This document shows, in pieces, positions 1 through 5,293 of a stretch of 5,421 nt of DNA. The notes beneath the pieces were generated by a model. It was not told the origin of the DNA, did not search any database, and saw only the letters and a program-made list of their open reading frames with translations. Made by a program: the position numbers and the translations under genes. The DNA comes from Gammaproteobacteria bacterium (GTDB taxonomy: Bacteria; Pseudomonadota; Gammaproteobacteria; GCA-001735895), in assembly GCA_015494335.1 (NCBI GenBank), contig WGBK01000133.1:1-5421 (forward strand), read 5' to 3'. Each line of letters opens with the position of its first letter. Positions within the stretch are counted from its first letter, which is position 1.

Positions 1-359
1 ACTGCGTCGAGTTTCTGCTGCACATCGCCCGCAGCGAGGATCCGGTCTCCCCCTGCCATCGCATGCGACTGATTCACGGCAACGGCCACGACTACCTGCG
101 CGAGGGCCAGGCCGCAGACGCCTGCTACCTCGACCCCATGTTCCCCGCGCACAAGTCCGGCGCCAAACCGGGCAAGGAATTGCAGATCCTGCAACGGCTG
201 ACCGAAAACCGGGATATGGAACCCCTGTTCGAGGCGGCGCTGATGGCTGCCCGCCAGCGGGTCGTGGTCAAGCGGCCGCTGCATGCGCCCCCGTTGGCGG
301 GACGCAAGCCGTCGCTGCAGTACCGGGAGAAGACGATCCGTTTCGATATTTATCTGTGA
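1..359 (+). CDS. rsmJ: 16S rRNA (guanine1516-N2)-methyltransferase RsmJ, 3' part
   Basis: This is the C-terminal part of a protein whose start lies left of the window; the frame is open from base 3 and ends in TGA at 357-359. The in-frame ATG at 63 is internal, not the start. RsmJ is a SAM-dependent methyltransferase that makes m2G1516 in the 16S rRNA of the small ribosomal subunit. Seen in sequence: the block ACYLDPMFP followed by HKSGAKPGKELQ, which matches the family signature YLDPMFP..KSA; a later VVVKRP..APPLA block; and the RFDIY terminus. These three blocks in this order are typical of RsmJ (formerly YhiQ). The gene is convergent with yajQ. Its stop codon coincides with the outer edge of the hairpin repeat at 357-430, so that repeat may have supplied the stop. 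The family call rests on remembered motifs; no search was run. Confidence 0.93.
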   Translation, partial: CVEFLLHIARSEDPVSPCHRMRLIHGNGHDYLREGQAADACYLDPMFPAHKSGAKPGKELQILQRLTENRDMEPLFEAALMAARQRVVVKRPLHAPPLAGRKPSLQYREKTIRFDIYL

Positions 360-430
360 TGGGTTTCGTCCCTCAACCCATCCTACAAAATATCAGCCGT
401 AGGATGGGTTGAGCACAGCGAAACCCATCA
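357..430. repeat. Hairpin repeat between convergent rsmJ and yajQ
   Basis: Two near-complementary arms, 357-386 and 399-430, flank a 12-base loop (387-398). The arms pair throughout except for a short internal bulge near 369-372 / 415-420, where one arm is two bases longer. The outer part reads TGATGGGTTTCG and the inner part CTCAACCCATCCTAC. From memory, this motif resembles a dispersed palindromic repeat found in many beta- and gammaproteobacteria. The position between two converging genes suggests that it blocks read-through in both directions. There is no T-rich tract after either arm, so it is not a textbook intrinsic terminator. The palindrome is seen directly; the terminator role is inferred. 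Confidence 0.85.
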
Positions 431-449
431 ATAGCAAAGCAACCGCCCA

Positions 450-932
450 TCAATCACGGAAATTGTTGAACTGCAGGGGTATGCCCAACTCGGCTTCCTT
501 GAGCAGCCGCATCACCTGCTGCAGGTCGTCGCGCTTCTTGCCGGTGACGCGCAGCTTCTCACCCTGGATGCTGGCCTGTACCTTGAGCTTGCTGTCCTTG
601 ATCTTCTTGACGATTTTCTTCGCCATTTCCTTGTCGATGCCTTCCTGGATGCTGAAGGACTGCCGGGCCTTGTTGGCGCCTTCCTCGATATCGCCGGATT
701 TCAGCGCGTCGATGTCGAGGCCGCGCTTGGTCATTTTCGACAGCAGCACCGGGAACATCTGCTGCAACTGGAACTTGGACTGGGCATGGAATACCAGTTC
801 GTTGCCGTTGAGCTCGATACGGGCATCGCTGCCCTTGAAATCGTAGCGAGTACCGATTTCGCGATTGGCCTGATCAACGGCGTTGGTCAGTTCGTGGTGA
901 TCGATTTCGGAGACGATATCGAAGGATGGCAT
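450..932 (-). CDS. yajQ: YajQ family nucleotide-binding protein
   Basis: The product has 160 residues, close to the roughly 163 usual for YajQ (formerly DUF520). Seen: the N-terminal MPSFDIVSE start, RYDFKGSDARIE near residues 28-40, KMTKRGLDIDALKSGD near 66-81, the helix KKIVKKIKDSKLKVQASIQG, and the ending LQFNNFRD, all characteristic of the family. The family is a soluble two-domain ferredoxin-like fold that binds nucleotides; some members bind cyclic di-GMP and act with transcription regulators. Which ligand this one binds cannot be read from the sequence. The ATG start is supported by AGGGGG (945-940) placed 7 bases upstream. Its upstream region consists almost wholly of MITE copy 1, so its expression must come either through that element from cyaY or from a promoter within it. 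Confidence 0.95.
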   Translation of the reverse strand: MPSFDIVSEIDHHELTNAVDQANREIGTRYDFKGSDARIELNGNELVFHAQSKFQLQQMFPVLLSKMTKRGLDIDALKSGDIEEGANKARQSFSIQEGIDKEMAKKIVKKIKDSKLKVQASIQGEKLRVTGKKRDDLQQVMRLLKEAELGIPLQFNNFRD

Positions 933-939
933 GGTCGTT

Positions 940-945
940 CCCCCT
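940..945 (-). promoter_or_regulatory. Shine-Dalgarno of yajQ at the MITE boundary
   Basis: On the minus strand AGGGGG ends 7 bases before the yajQ ATG. Its first base is part of the TA dinucleotide that borders MITE copy 1, so the insertion point touches the ribosome-binding site without breaking it. Confidence 0.75.
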
Positions 946-946
946 A

Positions 947-1106
947 GGGAAGCTCTGATTGAATCTGGACGAAGCAGATTGTACCTGAAATGTTCGAGAA
1001 CAAGGCGAAGTTCGCAGCCAATAGCAGGCTATTCGCAAGAACTTCAACGAAGTTATCGGACATTTCAGGTATGAGATGCGAGTTCATGATTCGATCAGAG
1101 CTTCCC
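947..1106 (-). mobile_element. MITE copy 1, 160 bp palindromic element
   Basis: This is a transposase-less element with terminal inverted repeats: GGGAAGCTCTGATTGAATC on the left and its complement on the right, differing by one base over 19. A second inverted pair (the TACCTGAAATGT block, 982-993 and its complement at 1060-1071) lies further in. A central stem, AATAGC/GCTATT (1020-1025 and 1028-1033), is placed exactly at the midpoint, so the whole unit can fold into one interrupted hairpin. It is bounded by TA at 945-946 and TA at 1107-1108, consistent with a 2-bp TA target duplication as made by IS630/Tc1-mariner type transposases. The second copy at 2181-2340 is the same length and orientation and differs at 9 positions. 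It fills the gap between cyaY and yajQ. Strand is given as the direction of host transcription. The transposase family is inferred, not shown. Confidence 0.85.
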
Positions 1107-1441
1107 TATGGTTCAGTCAGTTCCACGGCTTCGCCGGCCTGCTCGCTGCAGTAGCGGCTCAGGCATTCGAACAGCTCCTGCTGCGGATTGCTGTCGAGTA
1201 CCCAGCGCCGCCGCTCCGGGTCAAAATCGAAATGATAGCCGCCGAACCGGGCCGCCACCCACAGCTGCCGCGTCGGACCCTGCTTGTTGATGATGATCTT
1301 GCTGCCATCGGCGAATTCCAGGGTCAGGATGTCGCTGATGGTGTCGTAATCGATGTCGGCGCCGGAGGCTTCCACGGCTTCCTCGATGGCGCTCATGGTG
1401 GCTTCCGCCAGCTGGTTGAATTGCTTTTCGTCAATGCTCAC
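1106..1441 (-). CDS. cyaY: Frataxin-like iron-sulfur assembly protein CyaY
   Basis: The product has 111 residues; E. coli CyaY has 106. Bacterial frataxin binds iron and modulates the IscS/IscU iron-sulfur cluster machinery in the cytosol. Seen: an acidic N-terminal helix (residues 1-36, rich in D and E, with EEAVEASGADIDYD), then GSKIIINKQ (47-54 region) and QLWVAARFGGYHFDFD (59-74), the beta-sheet motifs that define the family, and an ending QAGEAVEL like that of E. coli. The start is GTG at 1441: it has AGGAG 8 bases upstream, and the next in-frame ATG (residue 16) would remove most of helix 1. It lies 5 bp after msrB, with its ribosome-binding site inside the msrB 3' end, so the two are probably co-translated. 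The TAG stop (1108-1106) is formed from the TA target dinucleotide plus the first base of MITE copy 1, so the natural C-terminus may have been altered by a few residues. Confidence 0.95.
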   Translation of the reverse strand: MSIDEKQFNQLAEATMSAIEEAVEASGADIDYDTISDILTLEFADGSKIIINKQGPTRQLWVAARFGGYHFDFDPERRRWVLDSNPQQELFECLSRYCSEQAGEAVELTEP

Positions 1442-1446
1442 GAATA

Positions 1447-1833
1447 CTACTCCTGATCTTCAAAACGAATGGATGCGGAATTGACGCAGAATCGCCGGCC
1501 GGTGGTTTCCGCCGGGCCGTCGTCGAATACATGGCCGAGGTGGCAGCCGCAGTTGCGGCACAGGATCTCGGTGCGGATCATGCCGTGGGAGCGATCCTCG
1601 CGGTACTCGATGGCCTGCTCGTCGAAGGCGCGGTCGAAGGAAGGCCAGCCGCAGCCCGAATCGTACTTGCCGTCGGAAGCAAACAGCGGCGTGTCGCAGC
1701 ACTTGCAACGGTAGATGCCCTCGCCCTTGTGATCCCAGTAGATACCGGAAAAGGGTGGCTCGGTGCCCTTTTCGCGGCAGATGCGGTATTCCTCGGGATC
1801 GAGAATCTTCTTCCAGTCTTCGTCGGTCTTCAT
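1447..1833 (-). CDS. msrB: Peptide-methionine (R)-S-oxide reductase MsrB
   Basis: The 128-residue product reduces the R epimer of methionine sulfoxide in proteins, repairing oxidative damage. Seen: the zinc ligands as two CxxC pairs, C43/C46 (CKCC) and C92/C95 (CRNC); GCGWPSF at 60-66 with C61 placed where many MsrBs carry the resolving cysteine; CGCHLGHVFDDGP (95-107); and RRFCVNSASIRF (113-124), in which C116 is the catalytic cysteine. There is no signal peptide, so it should be cytosolic. The frame is open back to 1962, but the start at 1833 is chosen because AAGGAG sits 8 bases upstream and the family begins here. Its ATG overlaps the stop of the preceding membrane-protein gene (ATGA), a typical sign of translational coupling. 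It is a single-domain MsrB, not fused to MsrA. Confidence 0.96.
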   Translation of the reverse strand: MKTDEDWKKILDPEEYRICREKGTEPPFSGIYWDHKGEGIYRCKCCDTPLFASDGKYDSGCGWPSFDRAFDEQAIEYREDRSHGMIRTEILCRNCGCHLGHVFDDGPAETTGRRFCVNSASIRFEDQE

Positions 1834-2165
1834 TGGTACATCTCCTTGCCGTCGGCAAAATAGATCCAGCCCTTGGCGATGCGATAGAAATACCAGATGC
1901 TGGCCACCAGGATCACCACCCAGCCGATCAACGGAAAGGTCAGCGAACCGATGACGAACCACAGCAGGCCGTACCAGAAAGTGTTCTTCTGCCAGCGAAA
2001 ATGGGATTCCAGCCAGCTGCCGCGTACATCCTCGTCCTTGATGTAGTTGATGATCACTCCCATGATCGGCGTGAACAGCAGCCCGATGAAGAACAGGGCC
2101 TGCAACACATACACGGCCAGCACATACTTGCGGTTCTCGTTGGCGATATCCAGTGGTTTTTCCAT
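1830..2165 (-). CDS. Small integral membrane protein, COG3671/DUF4870-like
   Basis: The product has 111 residues with no known enzymatic motif. Seen: a hydrophobic segment at about 14-38, a conserved-looking polar loop YIKDEDVRGSWLESHFRWQ (41-59), then two further hydrophobic segments at about 63-79 and 80-96, ending in the charged tail FADGKEMYQ. The ESHFRWQ..TFW loop between helices 1 and 2 is the hallmark, as I recall it, of the uncharacterised COG3671/DUF4870 inner-membrane family; its function is unknown. The ATG at 2165 has AGGGAG 8 bases upstream. The stop overlaps the msrB start by 4 bp, so it is probably made together with MsrB and frataxin; a link to redox or iron stress is only suggested by that context. 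The gene begins 15 bases downstream of MITE copy 2. Confidence 0.85.
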   Translation of the reverse strand: MEKPLDIANENRKYVLAVYVLQALFFIGLLFTPIMGVIINYIKDEDVRGSWLESHFRWQKNTFWYGLLWFVIGSLTFPLIGWVVILVASIWYFYRIAKGWIYFADGKEMYQ

Positions 2166-2173
2166 GGGTTCTA

Positions 2174-2179
2174 CTCCCT
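2174..2179 (-). promoter_or_regulatory. Shine-Dalgarno of the membrane-protein gene at the MITE boundary
   Basis: On the minus strand AGGGAG lies 8 bases before the ATG at 2165. As at yajQ, the A belongs to the TA dinucleotide bordering the MITE (2179-2180), so both MITE copies abut a ribosome-binding site on the same side. Confidence 0.72.
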
Positions 2180-2180
2180 A

Positions 2181-2340
2181 GGGAAGCTCTGATTGATTCT
2201 GTACGAAGCAGATTATGCCTGAAATGTTCGAGAACAAGGCGAAGTTCACAGCCAATAGCAGGCTATTGGCAAGAGCTTCAACGAAGTTATCGGACATTTC
2301 AGGCATGAGATGCGAGTTCATGAATCGATCAGAGCTTCCC
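2181..2340 (-). mobile_element. MITE copy 2, 160 bp palindromic element
   Basis: It has the same length and orientation as the copy at 947-1106, with 9 substitutions and no gaps by eye. The central stem is longer here: GCCAATAGC (2251-2259) pairs perfectly with GCTATTGGC (2262-2270) around the exact midpoint. The left border is TA (2179-2180) and the right border is TC (2341-2342), so the presumed TA duplication has decayed by one base on the ligA side, or the element arrived differently. The right end lies inside the ligA reading frame and encodes its last residues and stop codon. No transposase gene is present in the window, so movement would need one supplied in trans. Confidence 0.85.
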
Positions 2341-4345
2341 TCGCAATCAATTGCTCGAAAGCGGCCTCGTCCAGTACCGGCACGCCGAGGCGCTCGGCCT
2401 TTTCCAGCTTGGAGCCGGGTTTCTCGCCGGCAATCACCGCGCTGGTCTTCTTCGACACGCTGCTGCTGACCTTGGCGCCCAGGGCCTTGAGCAGCTGCTT
2501 GGCCTGCTCCCGGCTGTAGTGTTCGAGGGTGCCGGTAATGACATAGGTCTTGCCGGCCAGGGGCAAGGCCTGGCGATCCACCGGCTCCTGCTTCGGCCAG
2601 TGTATGCCGGCGGCCAGCAGCTTGTCGATGACCTCGCGGTTGCGCGGCTGGGCGAAGAAATGGACGATGTTGAAAGCCACCACCGGCCCCACATCCTCGA
2701 TTTCCTGCAGTTCTTCCTCGCTGGCTTCCATCAGCGGAGGCAGGTCGCCAAAATGTTGGGCCAGGGACTCGGCCGTGGCCTCCCCGACCTCGCGGATACC
2801 CAGTGCGTAGATGAAGCGCGGCAGGGTCGTCGACTTGCTGCGTTCCAGCGCCTCGAGCAGGTTGCGGGCCGACTTCTCGCCCATGCGCTCGAGATCCATC
2901 AGCTGTTCCAGGGTCAGATGGTACAGGTCGGCCACATCCTCGACCAGCCCGCGCTCCACCAGCTGCTCCACCAGCTTGTCGCCGAGGCCGTCGATATCCA
3001 TGGCCTTGCGCGAGGCGAAATGCTTGATCGCTTCCTTGCGCTGGGCCGGACAGCCGAGGCCACCGGTGCAACGGTAGACGGCATGACCTTCCTCGCGCAC
3101 GACTTCGGAACCGCAGACCGGGCAACGCTTCGGCATCTGCGGTTTGCGGAAGCCGGGCTTGCGGTATTTCATCACCACCTTGACGATCTCGGGAATGACA
3201 TCGCCGGCGCGACGCACGATGACGCAATCGCCGATGCGGATGTCCTTGCGTTCGATCTCGTCCATGTTGTGCAGGGTGGCGTTGCTGACCGTGACGCCGC
3301 CCACCTGCACCGGTTCAAGTCGGGCCACCGGCGTCAGCGCACCAGTGCGCCCGACCTGGAACTCGACTTCGAGCAGGCGCGTCATCACCTCCTGGGCCGG
3401 AAATTTCCAGGCGATGGCCCAGCGCGGCGCGCGCGACACGAAACCGGCCTTGCGCTGCTGGTCACGGCGATCCAGCTTGAACACCACGCCATCGATATCG
3501 AAGGGCAGCTGGTCGCGCTGTTCGCCGATGTGCCGGAAATAGTCAAAACAGGCCTCGATGCCCTGCAGGCGTTCCATGTAGGGGCTGATCGGCAGCCCCA
3601 GTTGCTTCAGGAACAGCATCTGGTCGTACTGGGTCGGCGGCCAGTCCGCGCCCTCGAGCTGGGCCAGCTGGTAGCTGGTATAGGTCAGCGGCCGCTCGGC
3701 CGTGACCTTCGGATCCAGCTGACGCAGGGAACCGGCCGCGGCATTGCGCGGGTTGGCGAAGGTCTTCTGGCCCTTGCGCAGCTGTTCCTCGTTGAGCTTG
3801 CGGAAGCCCTCGTGGGGCATGTACACCTCGCCACGCGCCTCGACCCGCGGCGGCGGATCGCCCTTCAGCCGCAACGGAATGGCGCGCAGGGTGCGGGCGT
3901 TGGCGGTGATGTTCTCGCCGACACGCCCGTCTCCGCGGGTGGCCGCGCGCACCAGCAGACCGTCCTCGTAGAGCAGGCTAATGGCCAGGCCATCGAGCTT
4001 GGGTTCCGCGCAGTATTGCAGCGGCTGGTCCTCCTCGATGCCCAGCAGTTCGTGCAGGCGACGATCGAAGGCGCGCATTTCCTCTTCGCTGAAGGCATTG
4101 TCCAGCGACAGCATCGGCACCTCGTGGCGCACCTCCTCGAACTGCGACGCGGCCTGGCCGCCGACTCGCTGGGTCGGGGAATCGGGGGTGACCAGCTCGG
4201 GGTGTTTTGCCTCCAGCTCGCGCAGTTCGCGCATCAGGCGGTCGTAGTATTCATCGGGTACCAGCGGGTCGTCGAGCACATAGTAGTGGTAGTCGTACTC
4301 GTTGAGTTCCTCGCGCAGCTGGCGGATGCGTTCTTCGTCAGTCAT
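2318..4345 (-). CDS. ligA: NAD+-dependent DNA ligase LigA
   Basis: The 675-residue product (E. coli 671) seals nicks in replication and repair, using NAD+ to adenylate itself. Domains in order: the Ia NAD-binding domain with YHYYVLDDPLVPDEYYDRL (19-37); nucleotidyltransferase domain with the adenylated lysine K116 in EPKLDG, TRGDG (137-141), NPRNAAAGSLRQ (198-209), DGVVFK with K290 and WKFPA with K314; OB fold with VGRTGALTPVA (331-341); zinc finger C408, C411, C426, C432; helix-hairpin-helix region about 445-575; and a BRCT domain about 593-670 (LAGKTYVITGTL). All key residues are present. The ATG overlaps the end of zipA by 8 bp, with GGAG about 10 bases upstream. The last six residues (EALIDS), part of the preceding Arg codon and the TGA stop come from MITE copy 2; the extension lies past the BRCT core and is probably harmless. 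Confidence 0.98.
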   Translation of the reverse strand: MTDEERIRQLREELNEYDYHYYVLDDPLVPDEYYDRLMRELRELEAKHPELVTPDSPTQRVGGQAASQFEEVRHEVPMLSLDNAFSEEEMRAFDRRLHELLGIEEDQPLQYCAEPKLDGLAISLLYEDGLLVRAATRGDGRVGENITANARTLRAIPLRLKGDPPPRVEARGEVYMPHEGFRKLNEEQLRKGQKTFANPRNAAAGSLRQLDPKVTAERPLTYTSYQLAQLEGADWPPTQYDQMLFLKQLGLPISPYMERLQGIEACFDYFRHIGEQRDQLPFDIDGVVFKLDRRDQQRKAGFVSRAPRWAIAWKFPAQEVMTRLLEVEFQVGRTGALTPVARLEPVQVGGVTVSNATLHNMDEIERKDIRIGDCVIVRRAGDVIPEIVKVVMKYRKPGFRKPQMPKRCPVCGSEVVREEGHAVYRCTGGLGCPAQRKEAIKHFASRKAMDIDGLGDKLVEQLVERGLVEDVADLYHLTLEQLMDLERMGEKSARNLLEALERSKSTTLPRFIYALGIREVGEATAESLAQHFGDLPPLMEASEEELQEIEDVGPVVAFNIVHFFAQPRNREVIDKLLAAGIHWPKQEPVDRQALPLAGKTYVITGTLEHYSREQAKQLLKALGAKVSSSVSKKTSAVIAGEKPGSKLEKAERLGVPVLDEAAFEQLIAREALIDS

Positions 4346-5114
4346 CTGGAGGGGTCTCCGGTTCGCCCTGCAGGCGGTGACGGATGCCGGTCACGTGTTG
4401 CAGGGTCAGCAGTTCGAGATCCTGGTTGTAGACCTTGAGATCGAGTTCGCGCACCAGTTCGTCGATGCCCTTGAGCATCTGCTCGTAGCTGCGCAGCGGG
4501 TCGGACTGCTGCTGCGGATCGAACCAGCACAGCAGGCCCTGGGTCTTGAAGGCGGCTTCGTGAATCGAGGCGAAGGAACCGCTCTGGCTCAGGTTGGCGC
4601 AGCGGTAGGGAGGCGTCCTGCCGCTGTCGGCCGGAGCGAAGAAGCAGTCCTCGTCCAGCGACAGGCCGCAGCGCTCGCAGGCGAGCAGGATGGCATCACC
4701 CGACAGGGGACGGCCCTCGCGCTGCTTGAGGATATGCGCCACGCAGTGTTCGCCGATCAGCGAATCCGATGCCTGTGGTGATGAGTCGCCGTCCGTTTCG
4801 CCGCTGCCGATCGCTTCGATGGCCGGTGATGCCGGAATTGCCTCCACCGTTGCCTCCGGCTCCTGCCCCGGGTGTATGCGAATATCGCCAACATCGACAG
4901 CACCGCCCTTTTCCTCGACCGGGGTGCCGAGTGCAGCCAGCTCCTCGCGCAAGGCATCGTCCTCGATGAAACCGGCCTCGAGTTCCTCGCGCGTCAGGTT
5001 GCGAATGGCGGCATGGCGACGACGCCGATCCTGCCACAGGGAGTAGCCATAGAGGCCACCGATCACCACCACGCCGATGATGGCGAGTATCCAGCGCAGG
5101 GTCGTGGCGTCCAT
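4338..5114 (-). CDS. zipA: Cell division protein ZipA
   Basis: The 258-residue product is shorter than E. coli ZipA (328), mainly because of a short linker. ZipA anchors the FtsZ ring to the inner membrane. Seen: an N-terminal membrane anchor (about residues 7-27, LRWILAIIGVVVIGGLYGY...) followed by a basic stretch DRRRRH; an acidic, Pro/Ala/Glu-rich linker (about 40-120); and a C-terminal FtsZ-binding-like domain (about 122-250) with LSGDAILLACERCGL, YRCANLSQSGSF and LRSYEQMLKGIDELVRELD. The frame is open to 5234, but the start at 5114 is chosen because GGAGG lies 10 bases upstream and the anchor begins directly after it; the longer version would be translated from repeat DNA. Position between smc and ligA supports the identity. 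The C-terminal domain is unusually rich in cysteine (124, 146, 149, 157, 172, 196). Confidence 0.93.
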   Translation of the reverse strand: MDATTLRWILAIIGVVVIGGLYGYSLWQDRRRRHAAIRNLTREELEAGFIEDDALREELAALGTPVEEKGGAVDVGDIRIHPGQEPEATVEAIPASPAIEAIGSGETDGDSSPQASDSLIGEHCVAHILKQREGRPLSGDAILLACERCGLSLDEDCFFAPADSGRTPPYRCANLSQSGSFASIHEAAFKTQGLLCWFDPQQQSDPLRSYEQMLKGIDELVRELDLKVYNQDLELLTLQHVTGIRHRLQGEPETPPDD

Positions 5115-5154
5115 TTCAGATTGGCCTCCATAGCAATGAAAGCTGGCTTCGTTC

Positions 5155-5260
5155 GGGGCTGGCAGTGATCCAACTCGGGGAACACCGTGAACCCTTCCCT
5201 GGGGGCTTGACGGTGGCATCCATGCCACCGACATCCCCGAGCTGGATCACTGCCAGCCCC
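5155..5260. repeat. Long nested hairpin between smc and zipA
   Basis: Two 27-base arms, 5155-5181 and 5234-5260, are complementary except at one position (5173/5242). In RNA of the host-gene (minus) direction that position is a U-G wobble, so the stem would be continuous. The 52-base loop holds a second hairpin, CGGTGGCAT/ATGCCACCG (5211-5219 and 5222-5230), and an alternative pairing of CACCGT (5183-5188) with ACGGTG (5210-5215) that would compete with it. No T-rich run follows either arm, so it is not a standard terminator. The loop sequence around GGCATCCATGCC resembles, from memory, a dispersed intergenic repeat of gammaproteobacteria. Probable roles, all inferred: a mobile palindromic repeat that also tunes smc mRNA 3' end formation or zipA expression. 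Confidence 0.85.
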
Positions 5261-5293
5261 TTAGAGAGTAGTATGGGTCTCCTCCACATGATC

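Noticed and set aside
424..455. Direct repeat CCCATCAAT at 424-432 and 447-455 as a target duplication
   Set aside because: The two copies lie on the same side of the hairpin rather than flanking it, and the second is partly the end of the yajQ coding sequence.
409..846. 145-codon plus-strand frame opposite yajQ
   Set aside because: Antisense shadow of yajQ, starting in the hairpin repeat, with no domain signal.
943..950. IS5-type CTAG target duplication for the MITE
   Set aside because: The left flank can be read CTAG, but the right flanks read CTAT and CTCG, so a 4-bp duplication fails, while TA fits copy 1 exactly.
1834..1962. Longer N-terminus for msrB (43 extra codons)
   Set aside because: It would lie wholly within the membrane-protein gene in another frame; a good ribosome site and the family start support 1833.
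947..2340. CRISPR-like reading of the repeated units
   Set aside because: There are only two long units 1.2 kb apart with genes between, and no short regular repeat-spacer array or cas genes.
2178..3227. 349-codon minus-strand frame running from within ligA through MITE copy 2
   Set aside because: It is out of frame with ligA, with Arg/Gly-rich shadow composition; only its last 47 codons, within the MITE, merit mention.
2351..4438. 695-codon open frame on the plus strand opposite ligA
   Set aside because: It is antisense to a fully motif-supported LigA; long antisense frames are common in GC-rich genes, and the translation shows no recognisable domain.
5115..5234. Longer N-terminus for zipA (40 extra codons)
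   Set aside because: It would be read from the hairpin repeat, puts a non-family stretch before the membrane anchor, and ignores the GGAGG site before 5114.
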